Under the pieces are notes generated by a model. The model did no database searches, was not told where the DNA came from, and saw nothing but the letters and a program-made list of their open reading frames with translations. A stretch of DNA of 64,000 bases, taken from Mycobacterium sp. 852014-50255_SCH5639931 (lineage in GTDB: Bacteria; Actinomycetota; Actinomycetes; Mycobacteriales; Mycobacteriaceae). Of this stretch, positions 20,139 through 30,388 are shown in pieces; position 1 is the first letter of the stretch, and each line of letters begins with the position of its first letter. The position numbers were made by a program, and so were the translations under genes. Location: the NCBI RefSeq assembly GCF_001665605.1, contig NZ_LZSV01000017.1, positions 248,001 through 312,000 on the forward strand, written 5' to 3'.

Positions 20139-20176
20139 TGCAGTGGGGGCACCCCCAGCAGCGCAGCGGCGAGGGG
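20139..20176. repeat. REP-like GC-rich element between rpsZ and rpsH
   Basis: Within the unusual 171-bp gap in the spc operon. TGGGGGCACCCCCA forms a short inverted repeat and is followed by GCAGCGGCGAGGGGG. A similar TGGGGGCACC...GGGCGAG arrangement occurs at 10025-10051 before atsA, suggesting a dispersed short element. Small and low complexity, so chance resemblance is possible. Confidence 0.3.
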
Positions 20177-20205
20177 GCCGCAGCGATGAAGAGGAGTGGC
20201 GCTCG

Positions 20206-20604
20206 ATGACGATGACGGATCCGATCGCAGACTTCTTGACACGTCTGCGCAACGCCAATTCGGCGTATCACGACGAGGTGACGTTGCCGCACTCCAAGAT
20301 CAAGGCCAACATCGCCCAGATCCTCAAGAGCGAGGGTTACATCAGCGATTACCGGACCGAAGACGCTCGGGTGGGCAAGTCGCTGATCGTCCAGCTCAAG
20401 TACGGACCCACCCGGGAGCGCAGCATCGCCGGACTGCGGCGAGTGTCCAAGCCCGGTCTGCGGGTGTACGCGAAATCCACCAACCTGCCGCGCGTGCTCG
20501 GCGGCCTGGGTGTGGCGATCATCTCGACCTCCTCGGGCCTGCTGACCGATCGTCAGGCAGCCAGACAGGGCGTGGGCGGCGAAGTCCTCGCGTACGTGTG
20601 GTAG
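20206..20604 (+). CDS. rpsH: 30S ribosomal protein S8
   Basis: 132 residues, beginning [17 protein letters not shown] and ending with [20 protein letters not shown], both typical of S8. The ATG at 20206 is chosen to match that N-terminus; GAGGAGTGG lies upstream. In E. coli S8 represses the spc operon; no such site was identified here. Confidence 0.98.
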   Translation: MTMTDPIADFLTRLRNANSAYHDEVTLPHSKIKANIAQILKSEGYISDYRTEDARVGKSLIVQLKYGPTRERSIAGLRRVSKPGLRVYAKSTNLPRVLGGLGVAIISTSSGLLTDRQAARQGVGGEVLAYVW

Positions 20605-20625
20605 CGGGAGAGGCAGCAATAGATT

Positions 20626-21165
20626 ATGTCGCGCATTGGTAAGCAGCCGGTTCCGATTCCCAGCGGAGTCGACGTAACGATCGAGGGCCAGAACGTCTCG
20701 GTGAAGGGGCCCAAGGGCAGCCTGAATTTGACGGTCGCCGAACCGATTACGGTGGCCCGCAACGACGACGGCGCCATTGTGATCACCCGCCCCAACGACG
20801 AGCGACGCAACCGCTCGCTGCACGGGCTGTCGCGCACCCTGGTGTCCAACCTGGTCACCGGCGTGACCGAGGGTTACACCACCAAGATGGAGATCTTCGG
20901 GGTCGGTTACCGCGTGCAGCTCAAGGGCGCCAACCTCGAGTTCGCGCTGGGCTACAGCCATCCCGTAGTCATCGAGGCGCCCGAGGGCATCACGTTCGCG
21001 GTCCAGTCTCCGACGAAGTTCTCGATCACCGGCATAGACAAGCAAAAGGTCGGCCAGATCTCGGCGAACATCCGCCGCCTGCGCCGTCCCGACCCGTACA
21101 AGGGCAAGGGCGTGCGCTATGAGGGTGAGCAGATCCGCCGCAAGGTCGGAAAGACAGGTAAGTAG
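20626..21165 (+). CDS. rplF: 50S ribosomal protein L6
   Basis: 179 residues starting [16 protein letters not shown]. Two repeated alpha/beta domains; the C-terminal one ends with [16 protein letters not shown], the L6 signature. Located near the factor-binding site of the 50S subunit. Confidence 0.98.
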   Translation: MSRIGKQPVPIPSGVDVTIEGQNVSVKGPKGSLNLTVAEPITVARNDDGAIVITRPNDERRNRSLHGLSRTLVSNLVTGVTEGYTTKMEIFGVGYRVQLKGANLEFALGYSHPVVIEAPEGITFAVQSPTKFSITGIDKQKVGQISANIRRLRRPDPYKGKGVRYEGEQIRRKVGKTGK

Positions 21166-21167
21166 TC

Positions 21168-21575
21168 ATGGCGCAAAAACAAGCTGACACCGCCGCGCGA
21201 AAGCCGTTGGGGCAGAGCGTATCCGCAACTCGTCGGGTCTCGCGGCTGCGTAGGCACGCCCGGCTTCGCAAGAAGATCGCCGGCACTCCGGAGCGTCCGC
21301 GGCTCGTCATCAACCGGTCCTCGCGGCACATTCACGTGCAGCTGGTCAACGACGAGAACGGCACCACGGTGGCCGCCGCGTCGTCCATCGAGGACGACGT
21401 ACGGGGCCTGCAGGGCGACAAGAAGGCCCGCAGCGTGCGGGTGGGCCAATTGATCGCCGAGCGCGCCAAGGCCGCCGGCATCGACACCGTGGTCTTCGAC
21501 CGCGGCGGGTACACCTACGCCGGACGGATTGCGGCGCTGGCCGATGCCGCCCGCGAGAACGGATTGAGTTTCTAG
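21168..21575 (+). CDS. rplR: 50S ribosomal protein L18
   Basis: 135 residues. A basic N-terminal arm precedes [18 protein letters not shown] and the C-terminal [19 protein letters not shown] of L18, which binds 5S rRNA with L5. Two bases separate it from rplF. Confidence 0.97.
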   Translation: MAQKQADTAARKPLGQSVSATRRVSRLRRHARLRKKIAGTPERPRLVINRSSRHIHVQLVNDENGTTVAAASSIEDDVRGLQGDKKARSVRVGQLIAERAKAAGIDTVVFDRGGYTYAGRIAALADAARENGLSF

Positions 21576-21613
21576 ATGATCGAGACCTCGAATAAGACCG
21601 GAAGGACCGCATA

Positions 21614-22288
21614 ATGGCGGAACAGTCGGCCGGCGGGCAGGGCGCCCCAGACAGCCGTGACTCGCGCGGTGACCGCGACAGCCGCGGCCGGCGCGATGGC
21701 GGCGGGCGTGGTGGCCGCGACCGCGACGGCGACAAGAGCAACTACCTGGAGCGGGTCGTCGCCATCAACCGTGTCTCCAAGGTGGTCAAGGGTGGTAGGC
21801 GCTTCAGCTTCACCGCATTGGTCATCGTGGGAGACGGCAACGGGATGGTCGGCGTCGGCTACGGCAAGGCCAAGGAAGTTCCGGCCGCCATCGCCAAGGG
21901 CGTCGAGGAGGCACGCAAGGGCTTCTTCCGCGTGCCGCTGATCGGTGGCACCATCACGCACCCGGTGCAGGGTGAAGCCGCCGCCGGCGTGGTGCTGCTG
22001 CGCCCGGCCAGCCCGGGTACCGGTGTGATCGCTGGCGGCGCGGCGCGTGCGGTGCTGGAATGCGCTGGGGTGCGCGACATCCTGGCCAAGTCGTTGGGCA
22101 GCGACAACGCGATCAACGTGGTGCATGCCACCGTCACCGCGCTCAAGCTGCTGCAGCGTCCCGAGGAGGTGGCGGCCCGCCGCGGGCTGCCCATCGAGGA
22201 CGTCGCCCCGGCCGGAATGCTCAAGGCGCGACGGGAAAGTGAAGCGCTGGCCGCCAGTGCCGCGCGTGAGGGAACGGCACCGCAATGA
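21614..22288 (+). CDS. rpsE: 30S ribosomal protein S5
   Basis: 224 residues. The first ~40 residues are a low-complexity Arg/Gly/Asp-rich extension, usual in mycobacteria. The S5 double-stranded RNA-binding domain follows ([20 protein letters not shown]), then [20 protein letters not shown]5 is part of the mRNA entry site and affects decoding fidelity. Four-base overlap with rpmD. Confidence 0.98.
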   Translation: MAEQSAGGQGAPDSRDSRGDRDSRGRRDGGGRGGRDRDGDKSNYLERVVAINRVSKVVKGGRRFSFTALVIVGDGNGMVGVGYGKAKEVPAAIAKGVEEARKGFFRVPLIGGTITHPVQGEAAAGVVLLRPASPGTGVIAGGAARAVLECAGVRDILAKSLGSDNAINVVHATVTALKLLQRPEEVAARRGLPIEDVAPAGMLKARRESEALAASAAREGTAPQ

Positions 22289-22500
22289 GCGAACTGAAGA
22301 TCACCCAGGTGCGCAGCACCATCGGGGCCCGCTGGAAGCAGCGGGAGAGCCTGCGCACCCTGGGCCTGCGACGGATCCGCCATTCGGTGATCCGTGAGGA
22401 CAACCCGCAGACCCGCGGCCTGATCGCGGTGGTCAACCACCTCGTCGAGGTGGAGCCGGCCGAGGCGCAAGCCGCAGGGACCGGAGGGAAGAAGAAATGA
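22285..22500 (+). CDS. rpmD: 50S ribosomal protein L30
   Basis: 71 residues: [32 protein letters not shown] and [13 protein letters not shown] identify L30. Overlaps both neighbours by four bases (ATGA at each side), consistent with tight translational coupling. Confidence 0.97.
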   Translation: MSELKITQVRSTIGARWKQRESLRTLGLRRIRHSVIREDNPQTRGLIAVVNHLVEVEPAEAQAAGTGGKKK

Positions 22501-22937
22501 CGATCAAGCTGCACGACCTGAAGCCCGCGCCCGGGTCGAAGACCGCCCGCACCCGCGTCGGTCGCGGTGAGGGCTCGAAGGGCAAGACCGCGGGCCGCGG
22601 CACCAAGGGCACCAAGGCCCGCAAGAACGTGCCGGCCACCTTCGAGGGCGGGCAGATGCCGATTCACATGCGGCTGCCCAAGCTCAAGGGCTTCCGGAAC
22701 CGGTTCCGCACCGAATACGAGGTCGTCAACGTCGGCGACCTCAATCGGCTGTTCCCCCAGGGCGGTTCCATCGGTGTCGACGAGCTGGTGGCCAAGGGCG
22801 CGGTCCGCAAGAACTCTTTGGTCAAGGTCCTCGGCGACGGCAAGCTGACCGTCAAGCTCGAGGTTTCCGCGCACAAGTTCAGCGGCAGCGCCCGCGAGAA
22901 GATCACCGCCGCGGGCGGCTCGGCGACCGAGCTGTAG
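22497..22937 (+). CDS. rplO: 50S ribosomal protein L15
   Basis: 146 residues: [20 protein letters not shown], the Gly/Lys-rich [12 protein letters not shown] region and [18 protein letters not shown] are L15 hallmarks. Last ribosomal gene; the convergent LLM gene ends on the next base, so no room remains for a spaced terminator. secY, which follows L15 in many bacteria, is 16 kb downstream here, as in M. tuberculosis. Confidence 0.97.
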   Translation: MTIKLHDLKPAPGSKTARTRVGRGEGSKGKTAGRGTKGTKARKNVPATFEGGQMPIHMRLPKLKGFRNRFRTEYEVVNVGDLNRLFPQGGSIGVDELVAKGAVRKNSLVKVLGDGKLTVKLEVSAHKFSGSAREKITAAGGSATEL

Positions 22938-23864
22938 TCAGCCCAGCCGCGGAATGACTTCCGCGGCAAGGCGTTCCATCTGCTCCCGGTTCTCTCCGAC
23001 ATCGACGCCGACGGGATTGAGCAGCAGGTATTGGGCCCCGGCGTCGATCACCTCGCGCAGCCCCCGTGCCACGTCGTCGGGCGTGCCCGACACCGGAACC
23101 TCTTCGACGCCGGGCATCTTGCCGTAGATCCGCCGCAGGCCGGCCAGTACGCGCTCGCGGGCCCGCGCCGCATCGTCGTCGACCGTCAGGTAGACGCGTT
23201 TGCCGATGGTGAAATGCGCTGGGTCCCTTCGCTGTTCGTCGATTTCCCGACGCACCACGGTCACGGCCCCGGCGAAGGCCCGGGTGGTCGACGAACCGGC
23301 GCCCAGGAAGGAGTCGCCGTGGCGCACCGCCCTGGCCAGGGCCTGCGGTGCCAGGCCGCCGAACCAGATCGGCGGGTGCGGCCGTTGTACCGGCTTTGGC
23401 TGGATCGGCACGTCGTCGACGTCGCGGAACCGGCCATGGAAGGTAACCCGGGGTTCGTCGGACCAGGCGGCCTTCATCAGCTTGAGGCCCTCGGTGAAAT
23501 ATGAGATGTACGTTTCCCTTTCGACGCCGAACGCGGCGAACCTGCGGAAGCCACCGCCGGTTCCGACGCCGACGTCCAGCCGGCCGTGGCTGAGCCGGTC
23601 GACCGCGGTGACCGAAGAGGCCAGCTGCAGCGGATCGTGCAATGACGTCACCAGCACGGCGACCCCGAGGCGCAGCCGGTCGGTGCAGGCCGCGCAGTAG
23701 GCCAGCAGCTCCAGCGGTGCCAGCAGCGGTGCGTCCCCGATGATCTGCTCGAGAACCCAACCCCCCTCGAACCCGAGCTCCTCGGCCCGAAGCAGGTAGG
23801 CGCGCAGCCCGTCGGCGTCGAAGCGGTCGTAGTCGAGTTGGGGGATGGCAATCGAGAACCTCAC
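22938..23864 (-). CDS. LLM-class F420-dependent oxidoreductase
   Basis: 308 residues from the GTG at 23864, giving the N-terminus RFSIAIPQLDYDRFD. Luciferase-like TIM-barrel features are LAPLELLAYCAACTDRLRLG, LDVGVGTGGGFRRFAAFG and PPIWFGGLAPQALARAVRHG. Mycobacterial members mostly use cofactor F420. Substrate unknown. The start is divergent from sppA with a 39-bp gap, so the promoters must overlap; longer upstream frames would run into sppA and are unlikely. Confidence 0.82.
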   Translation of the reverse strand: MRFSIAIPQLDYDRFDADGLRAYLLRAEELGFEGGWVLEQIIGDAPLLAPLELLAYCAACTDRLRLGVAVLVTSLHDPLQLASSVTAVDRLSHGRLDVGVGTGGGFRRFAAFGVERETYISYFTEGLKLMKAAWSDEPRVTFHGRFRDVDDVPIQPKPVQRPHPPIWFGGLAPQALARAVRHGDSFLGAGSSTTRAFAGAVTVVRREIDEQRRDPAHFTIGKRVYLTVDDDAARARERVLAGLRRIYGKMPGVEEVPVSGTPDDVARGLREVIDAGAQYLLLNPVGVDVGENREQMERLAAEVIPRLG

Positions 23865-23903
23865 CCCACCACCGTACGGCGGCGGTGTCGGTACGCTGCA
23901 AAC

Positions 23904-25676
23904 ATGTTCGCCTTCCTGCCCTCGATGCCCGGGGTCGACGACGTCCGCGCGTTGGCCGTACGAGTCGACACCGCCCGCCACCACGGCGTACCCAATGGCT
24001 GTGTCCTCGAGCTCGACCTGCGTTCGGCGCCACCGGAGGCGACGGGGTTCGACCCGCTCGCGATCTTCACCGGTGGGAGGCCGCTGGCGTTGCGCGACGC
24101 CGTCGCCGCGATCCACCGCGCGGCGGAGGACCCGCGGGTCGCCGGGCTGATCGCCCGGGTGCAACTTGCGGCGTCACCCCCGGCGGCGGTGCAGGAGCTT
24201 CGCGAGGCCATCGTTGCGTTCACCGCCGCCAAGCCGTCGCTGGCCTGGGCGGAAACCTATCCGGGCACCCTGTCCTACTACCTGGCCTCGGCGTTCGGCG
24301 AGGTCTGGATGCAGCCGTCGGGAAGCGTCGGGCTGATCGGCTTCGCGAGCAACGAAACCTTCCTGCGCGACGCGTTCGACAAGGCGGGGATCGAACCTCA
24401 ATTCGTCGCGCGCGGCCAATACAAGTCGGCGGCAAACCGTTTCACCGAACACGGATTCACGACCGCCCATCGCGAGGCCGTCACTCGGATGCTGGAAAGC
24501 CTGCAGCAGCAGGCGTGGCAGGCGATCGCCGAATCGCGCAGGCTCGACCCCGGCGCGCTCGACGCGCTGGCCGACCGCGCCCCGTTGTTGCGTGACGACG
24601 CCGTGGCCGCCGGCCTGCTCGACCGGATCGGATTTCGCGACGAAGCCTACGCTCGTATAGCGGAACTGGTTGGGGTGAAAGATGTTTCGGATGACACCGC
24701 CCCGCCGCGGTTGTACTTGGCGCGCTACGCCGGTGCGGCCCGCTCCCGGCTGGCCCCACCCAAGCCATCGGTTCCCGGCCGCCGGCCCAAGCCGACCCTG
24801 GCCGTGATCACCGTCGACGGCATGATCGTCGACGGACGCGGCGGCCCGCAGTTCCTGCCGCTGGGCACCGCCACCGCCGGCGGCGACACCATCGGGGCGG
24901 CGCTACGGGAGGCCGGCGCCGACGACTCGGTGTCCGCGATCGTGCTGCGGGTGAACAGCCCCGGCGGCACGATCACCGCGTCGGAGAGCATCTGGCGCGA
25001 GGTGACCCGCGCCCGCAAGCGGGGCAAGCCGGTGGTCGCTTCCATGGGCGCGGTCGCCGCCTCCGGCGGTTACTACGTCTCGATGGGGGCCGACGCGATC
25101 GTCGCCAATCCGTCGACGGTCACCGGTTCGATCGGTGTGATCACCGGCAAGCTGGTGATCCGCGACCTGCTGGAGCGGTTGGGGGTTGGGTCGGATACCG
25201 TGCGCACCAACGCCAATGCCGACGCCTGGTCGATCGACGCACCGTTCACGCCGGAGCAGCAGGCGCATCGAGAAGCCGAGGCGGACCTGTTCTATGCCGA
25301 CTTCGTGCAGCGGGTCGCCGAAGCCCGCAACCTGACCGCCGACGCGGTCGATCGTGTTGCGCAGGGACGAATCTGGACCGGCGCCGACGCGCTGGACCGC
25401 GGCCTGGTCGACGAACTCGGCGGGTTCCGCACCGCCGTGCGCCGGGCCAAGGTTCTGGCCGACCTCGACGAGGACAGCGACGTCCGCATCGTCAGTTATC
25501 CGGGCTCATCGCTGCTGGACATGGTGCGGCCCCGCGCCTCGTCGCAACCCGCCGCCGCATCGCTGCCGGACGCGCTGGCGGCCCTGCTGGGCCGCACGGT
25601 CACCGGCGTCCTGAACAACGTCGAGCAGACGCTCAGCGGCGCCAGCGCGCTGTGGCCGGGCCCGTCGCGGTTCTAG
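23904..25676 (+). CDS. sppA: Signal peptide peptidase SppA, 67K type
   Basis: 590 residues with the two tandem ClpP-fold halves of the long SppA type. The expected catalytic Lys is in the N-terminal half (GQYKSAANRF, Lys174) and the nucleophilic Ser in the C-terminal half (AASGGYYVSMG, Ser387). The N-terminal TM helix seen in E. coli SppA is not obvious, so membrane attachment is uncertain. It degrades cleaved signal peptides and possibly other membrane peptides. The ATG at 23904 is used because it gives the start FAFLPSMPGVDDVR. Confidence 0.93.
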   Translation: MFAFLPSMPGVDDVRALAVRVDTARHHGVPNGCVLELDLRSAPPEATGFDPLAIFTGGRPLALRDAVAAIHRAAEDPRVAGLIARVQLAASPPAAVQELREAIVAFTAAKPSLAWAETYPGTLSYYLASAFGEVWMQPSGSVGLIGFASNETFLRDAFDKAGIEPQFVARGQYKSAANRFTEHGFTTAHREAVTRMLESLQQQAWQAIAESRRLDPGALDALADRAPLLRDDAVAAGLLDRIGFRDEAYARIAELVGVKDVSDDTAPPRLYLARYAGAARSRLAPPKPSVPGRRPKPTLAVITVDGMIVDGRGGPQFLPLGTATAGGDTIGAALREAGADDSVSAIVLRVNSPGGTITASESIWREVTRARKRGKPVVASMGAVAASGGYYVSMGADAIVANPSTVTGSIGVITGKLVIRDLLERLGVGSDTVRTNANADAWSIDAPFTPEQQAHREAEADLFYADFVQRVAEARNLTADAVDRVAQGRIWTGADALDRGLVDELGGFRTAVRRAKVLADLDEDSDVRIVSYPGSSLLDMVRPRASSQPAAASLPDALAALLGRTVTGVLNNVEQTLSGASALWPGPSRF

Positions 25677-25680
25677 AAAC

Positions 25681-26595
25681 CTAGCCGGTGAGATTGCCGC
25701 TGATGAAGATGATCTCGCCGAGCGGATCGTCGTTTTCCGGGGCGGGCGCGTCGATGCCCTGGCGCCGGAACAGTTCCGTGCGGGTGGTGCCTTCGACGTC
25801 CCACCGCTTGGATCGCAGATAATCCACGACGTGGTTGCGCTCGCCGGCGTAGACCAGCGACGCCATGTCGATGTCCACGCCGTGCTCGCGGAAGGAACCG
25901 GACATCTCCCGGACCTTGTCGGCATCGAAATCGACGATGCCGGGCACGAATTCGGTGGCGATCGTGCTCCCGGGCACACTGAGGGCGGTGATGTTGTCGA
26001 ACAACCGGTCCTGGGCTTCCGGCGGCAGGTAGATCAGCAGGCCCTCGGCCAGCCACGCGGTAGGCGCCGTCGTATCGAACCCGGCCGCTTTCAGGGCGGC
26101 CGGCCAGTCGGCGCGCAGGTCGATCGGCACGGTGCGCCGCGTCGCGGTCGGTTCGGCACCGATCCCGGCCAACGTGCCCGTCTTGAATTCGATCACCCGG
26201 GGCTGGTCGATCTCGTACACCACCGTGCCGTCCGGCCACGGCAACCGGTAGGCGCGTGAGTCCAATCCGGACGCGAGGATCACCACCTGCCGGATTCCGC
26301 CGCCGGTGGCGTTGACGAAGTAGTCGTCGAAGTACTTGGTGCGCACCGCCATTCCGTCGACCATCGCCTGCATGCGCACCAGCGACGCGTTCTCGATCGC
26401 CTCGAGGTCCAGCTCGCCGTCCATCATCTTGGTGAAGAAGTCCACCCCGACCGCGCGCACCAGCGGTTCGGCGAACGGGTCGTGGATCAGGCCGCGGGGA
26501 TCCTTCGTCGCCATGGCCCGCCCGGCGGCCACCATGGTCGCGGTCGCGCCCACACTGGACGCCAGATCCCACTCGTCGTCGTGAGCGCGTGACAT
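25681..26595 (-). CDS. SAM-dependent methyltransferase, LCM family (1 of 4)
   Basis: 304 residues from the ATG at 26595; a TTG at 26613 is possible. Family marks are [19 protein letters not shown], the SAM-binding [20 protein letters not shown], the acidic [12 protein letters not shown] and [20 protein letters not shown]. These belong to the leucine carboxyl methyltransferase-like proteins greatly expanded in mycobacteria (Rv0725c/Rv0726c at this position). Substrates are unknown. First of three tandem copies on this strand. Confidence 0.88.
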   Translation of the reverse strand: MSRAHDDEWDLASSVGATATMVAAGRAMATKDPRGLIHDPFAEPLVRAVGVDFFTKMMDGELDLEAIENASLVRMQAMVDGMAVRTKYFDDYFVNATGGGIRQVVILASGLDSRAYRLPWPDGTVVYEIDQPRVIEFKTGTLAGIGAEPTATRRTVPIDLRADWPAALKAAGFDTTAPTAWLAEGLLIYLPPEAQDRLFDNITALSVPGSTIATEFVPGIVDFDADKVREMSGSFREHGVDIDMASLVYAGERNHVVDYLRSKRWDVEGTTRTELFRRQGIDAPAPENDDPLGEIIFISGNLTG

Positions 26596-26617
26596 AGGGG
26601 AGACCCTAGCCAACCCG

Positions 26618-27532
26618 CTACGCCAGCGTCGCGGCGACGTAGCTCAACTCACCGAAGGTTGCCGACATCTCGTCCTCGGGGAATTCAAAGCCGTTCTGCG
26701 CGTACAACTCCCGGGCCGGGTGTGTCTCCACATGCCAGCCGTGCGTTTTCAGGTAGTCGACGACGACGTTGCGTTCGCCCCGGTAGAAGAGGTCGGCCGC
26801 GTTGAGGTTGAAGCCGAAGCGCTGCCACCGTTCGCTGATGCGCTGCAATCGCTCGTCGGAGAAGGCGTTGGGGTCGGGCACGTGTTCGGTGGCCACCCGG
26901 CTGCCCGGCGCGCTGAGCGCGGTGATGTTGTCGAACAACCGGTCTTGGGCCTCGGGCGGCAGGTATGGCAGCAGCCCTTCCGCGCTCCACGCGGTCGGCT
27001 GCGTCACGTCGAACCCGCCGTCGCGCAACGCCGCCGGCCAGTCGTCACGCAGGTCGACGGCGATTGCGCGGCGCTCGGCTGTCGGGGCGGCGCCGAGGCC
27101 GGCCAGCGTGTCGGTCTTGAACGCGATGACCTGCGGCTGGTCGATCTCGTAGACGATGGTGCCCGCCGGCCACGGCAAGCGGTAGGCGCGGGTGTCCAGG
27201 CCAGACGCCAGGATCACCGCCTGCCGCACGCCATCTTTGGTGGCACCGGTGAAGAAGTCGTCGAAAAACCGGGTGCGAACCGTGATCTGCTCGGCCCGGG
27301 CCTTGCGGTTGAACAGCGGGTCGTCCTCGAAATCGACCTGTCCGTCGACGATGCGGATGAAGGGCTCCAGTCCGACGGCGCGGACCAGCGGTTCGGCCAG
27401 CGGATCGTCGAGTAACGCGTCGGGTCCCCGTGACGCCACCGCGCGGGATGCGGCGACCATGGTGGCCGTCGCTCCCACGCTGGACCCGGGTCCCCAGCTG
27501 TCGCCTTCGTTACGTCCCGATTCCACAGTCAT
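26618..27532 (-). CDS. SAM-dependent methyltransferase, LCM family (2 of 4)
   Basis: 304 residues, clearly paralogous to both neighbours: [57 protein letters not shown] and [20 protein letters not shown]. The SAM-contacting motifs are intact, so it should be active. Gaps to the adjacent copies are 10-22 bp, compatible with a single transcript started upstream of the third copy. Confidence 0.88.
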   Translation of the reverse strand: MTVESGRNEGDSWGPGSSVGATATMVAASRAVASRGPDALLDDPLAEPLVRAVGLEPFIRIVDGQVDFEDDPLFNRKARAEQITVRTRFFDDFFTGATKDGVRQAVILASGLDTRAYRLPWPAGTIVYEIDQPQVIAFKTDTLAGLGAAPTAERRAIAVDLRDDWPAALRDGGFDVTQPTAWSAEGLLPYLPPEAQDRLFDNITALSAPGSRVATEHVPDPNAFSDERLQRISERWQRFGFNLNAADLFYRGERNVVVDYLKTHGWHVETHPARELYAQNGFEFPEDEMSATFGELSYVAATLA

Positions 27533-27542
27533 GCCAAGGCTC

Positions 27543-28493
27543 CTATTTCTTGTCCAGCGTGCCGCTTACGTAGAGCACCTCGCCCATGCGTGTGTCGTCG
27601 TCCTCGAGCGGCGGAAGCCCGTTGGCCGAGAACAGCTCCCGGATGCTCGCGCCGTTCAGTGACCAACCGCGCTCGCCGAGGTAGGGGGCGGCCTCGTTGC
27701 GGTCCCCGAAGTAGACGAGCCCCGCCATGTCCAGGTCGAAACCGTGCGCACGCCAGCGTTCGGAGATTTGCTGCATGCGCTCCTTGAGCTTCTCCTCGTC
27801 CCCGGGCTCGGGGTTGGGCGCGCTCTCGACCGCCACTCGGCTGCCCTGGGCGCTGAGTTCGGTGATGGTGTCCAGCAGGCGGTCCTGCGCCTCCGGGGGC
27901 AGGTAGCCCAGCAGGCCCTCGGCGCTCCACGCGGTCGGCTGGGCCGGGTCGAATCCGGCGGCGCGCAATGCGGCGGGCCAGTCGTCGCGCAGGTCGACGG
28001 CCACCACGCGCCGGTCGGCGGTGGGCGCGGCGCCCAGCTCGGCCAGCGTGCGCGACTTGAACTCGATCACCTGTGGCTGGTCCACCTCGTAGACGACGGT
28101 CCCGGCGGGCCATGCCAGCCGGTAGGCACGGGCATCCAGCCCCGAAGCCAGGATCACCGCCTGCTTGATGCCCGCGCGCGTCGCGTCCAGGAAGAACTCG
28201 TCGAAGAACTTCGTGCGCACGGCCATGTTGTCGGCCATCCGGGACATCGCCCCGGTGGATCCGGTCGCGCCGTCGTGCGCGTCGTTCAGCTCGTCCGGGT
28301 TCACCTCGCCGGTCGCCAGCCGGGTGAGCAGGTCCACGCCGACGGCCCGCACCAGCGGCTCGGCGAATGGGTCGTTGATCAGCGGACGGTCGGCGCGGGT
28401 GGCCACGGCGCGGGCGGCCGCGACCATCGTTGCGGTCACCCCGACACTGGACGCCAGGTCCCAGGTGTCGCCCTCATACCTGGTGGAAGTCAT
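27543..28493 (-). CDS. SAM-dependent methyltransferase, LCM family (3 of 4)
   Basis: 316 residues, the promoter-proximal copy of the array. [39 protein letters not shown] and [20 protein letters not shown] are present. It carries an extra ~12-residue insertion ([12 protein letters not shown]) around residue 80 compared with its paralogues. An AT-rich patch with TTAGCTAA (about 28519-28546) upstream is the likely promoter region. Confidence 0.88.
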   Translation of the reverse strand: MTSTRYEGDTWDLASSVGVTATMVAAARAVATRADRPLINDPFAEPLVRAVGVDLLTRLATGEVNPDELNDAHDGATGSTGAMSRMADNMAVRTKFFDEFFLDATRAGIKQAVILASGLDARAYRLAWPAGTVVYEVDQPQVIEFKSRTLAELGAAPTADRRVVAVDLRDDWPAALRAAGFDPAQPTAWSAEGLLGYLPPEAQDRLLDTITELSAQGSRVAVESAPNPEPGDEEKLKERMQQISERWRAHGFDLDMAGLVYFGDRNEAAPYLGERGWSLNGASIRELFSANGLPPLEDDDTRMGEVLYVSGTLDKK

Positions 28494-28618
28494 GTTCGCC
28501 CCTGTTCAGAAGTAGTCAGGCTAATATTTAGCTAATTTAACAAGCCTCCACCACTGTACGCTTCCCCCGATTCGCGGCAACCCGGCGGCGGCGCCGCGAA
28601 GGTCGCGTTCGACCAGCG

Positions 28619-29653
28619 CTAGAGCAGGGCGCCCCGGGATCCGGTGACGGGCAGATCGATCGGCGTGATGACCCCCGGCTGCGCGTCGCACAGGAACGGT
28701 ATGGCGTTGACCGCCGCGACGGCCGTGCTGTCCATCAACACGGTCATCACGTCCTCGCCGGGTCTGCCGAACCGGATCGTCGCGTCCACGCGTGGCTCGC
28801 CTTCGATCACCACGCTGAATCCCTTGGGGTCCGTCCATTGTGGGTCCAGCGCGTCGTCGCTCATGGTCCAGCAGATGGCCAGCTCGACCACCGGGCGGCC
28901 CCCGCGATAGCCGCGATAGGTGCGGCGCTGGCCCCCGGCGGTCCCCGCGGCGTAGTTCACCCACCCCAGATCCAGGTCCCGGGTCAGCACCGCGGGCTCG
29001 ACGAATGCCTCCTTGGAGTCGAGCTCGGTGCCCAGCATGGCGGCGATCATGTCCAGCGTCTCGAAGTAGCCGAGCCCGTATCGTTGCGTCGCCGGGTCGA
29101 GGTGCGTCACCCGCTCACGGGGTGGCTTGCCGAATCCGAGCACCTTCCACACGTCCTGTATGGGATAGGTTGTGCAGTCCAACGTTTCGACGAGCTTGAC
29201 GCTGTGCACCCGTCGGCACGCGCCGGTGAGGAACCCGGCGACGACGTTGATGAAGCCCGGCTCGAATCCCGTCCCCAGGAAGGTCGCATTGCCCCGTCGG
29301 GCTGCCTCCTCGAGGGCCGGGAGTTCGGCCGGGTGGTGGGTGCCGGTCAGGAAGTCTCCGGTCGTGACCACGTTGATGCCGCGGCGCAGCATCCTTTCCA
29401 CCAGTTCGTAGTCGATGGCCCGCGGCATGTAGTTCACGCAGTCCGGCGCCAGGTCGAGCAGCGCGTCGACGTCGTCCGTCGCGGTGACGCCGGTCGGGGG
29501 CCGGTCCGCGAGATCCCCGGCGTCGCGCCCCACCTTCTCCGCCCCCAGGGCGTGCACGCCCACCACGTCGAAGTCGTCGCGGTCGAGCAGGATGCCGAGG
29601 GCTCGCTTTCCGATGTTGCCGGTGGACCACTGAACCACGCGGTAGGGCGCCAT
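28619..29653 (-). CDS. DapB-like NAD(P)-dependent dehydrogenase
   Basis: 344 residues. The N-terminal Rossmann fold starts at once with VVQWSTGNIGKRALGIL, the pattern of dihydrodipicolinate-reductase-like amine dehydrogenases such as 2,4-diaminopentanoate dehydrogenase. The C-terminal part contains FLGTGFEPGFINVVAGFL and a substrate-binding region. Mycobacteria carry many paralogues of unknown substrate. The ATG at 29653 is the only reasonable start. Confidence 0.75.
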   Translation of the reverse strand: MAPYRVVQWSTGNIGKRALGILLDRDDFDVVGVHALGAEKVGRDAGDLADRPPTGVTATDDVDALLDLAPDCVNYMPRAIDYELVERMLRRGINVVTTGDFLTGTHHPAELPALEEAARRGNATFLGTGFEPGFINVVAGFLTGACRRVHSVKLVETLDCTTYPIQDVWKVLGFGKPPRERVTHLDPATQRYGLGYFETLDMIAAMLGTELDSKEAFVEPAVLTRDLDLGWVNYAAGTAGGQRRTYRGYRGGRPVVELAICWTMSDDALDPQWTDPKGFSVVIEGEPRVDATIRFGRPGEDVMTVLMDSTAVAAVNAIPFLCDAQPGVITPIDLPVTGSRGALL

Positions 29654-29675
29654 GGCATCAACCGTAACTGGCGGT

Positions 29676-30323
29676 CTAGGCGGGGCGGGTGGCGCGATAG
29701 TAGTTCAATCGCCCGAGAACGCGGTGCCGCTCCGAGGCGACCTGGGTGCACTCGAAACCGGCCCCGCGCAGCAGTCGCGGGATCGCGTCGCCGAGGTTGC
29801 CGGCCGCGTGGTGGTTGCGCCTGATGAGCCGCGCCAGCAGGCCGTGGTCATCGGTCATGTCGCCGCCGATGTCGACCAGGTGCAGCCGGCCGCCCGGGCG
29901 AAGGACGCGGAAAACCTCCGCCGCCGCAGCGGCTTTGGCGTCGTCGCCGATATGGTGCAGCATCAAAGACGACAGCACCCGGTCGAATTCGCCGTCGGCG
30001 TAGGGCAGCCGTTCGGCGTAGCCCTGCTCGAAGCGGATCCCCTCCGCCTTTCGCTTCGCCCGGTCAAGCGCCCGCGGGTCGGGATCGCATCCGACCACCT
30101 CCAGCTGGGGATGGGAGCGTTTCGCCCGAATCGTGAGATTGCCGGTGCCGCAGCCGATTTCCAGGATGCGGAGGCAGTTGTCGAGTTCTGCCTGCGCGAG
30201 CAGCGCGTCGTGGACCCTTTTCATGCCGAGCAGGCGTGACATCAGGTCGTAGGTGGGGAGCAACGCGTCGTGGCCGGCGGCCGGCAGGTAGTCATGTGGA
30301 TGATGTTTTGTCACGCAATCCAT
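29676..30323 (-). CDS. Class I SAM-dependent methyltransferase (UbiE-like)
   Basis: 215 residues from the ATG at 30323. Motif I is LRILEIGCGTGNLTIRAKR, the acidic loop VVGCDPDPRAL, and later YADGEFDRVLSSLMLHHIG and VLRPGGRLHLVDIGG, all typical of UbiE/COQ5-type small-molecule methyltransferases. It shares no similarity with the LCM family copies nearby. The divergent AraC regulator begins 65 bp away and may control it. Confidence 0.82.
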   Translation of the reverse strand: MDCVTKHHPHDYLPAAGHDALLPTYDLMSRLLGMKRVHDALLAQAELDNCLRILEIGCGTGNLTIRAKRSHPQLEVVGCDPDPRALDRAKRKAEGIRFEQGYAERLPYADGEFDRVLSSLMLHHIGDDAKAAAAAEVFRVLRPGGRLHLVDIGGDMTDDHGLLARLIRRNHHAAGNLGDAIPRLLRGAGFECTQVASERHRVLGRLNYYRATRPA

Positions 30324-30388
30324 GGTGAACCGATGCATCGGCAAAGAATTGGGTGATCCTCGGAGAAACTTGAACTATTTTCGGTGAT

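Noticed and set aside
30324..30352. TGAACC between the UbiE-like methyltransferase and AraC gene
   Set aside because: The sequence 16 bp downstream is ATTGGG, with no CGT; no SigL-type -10.
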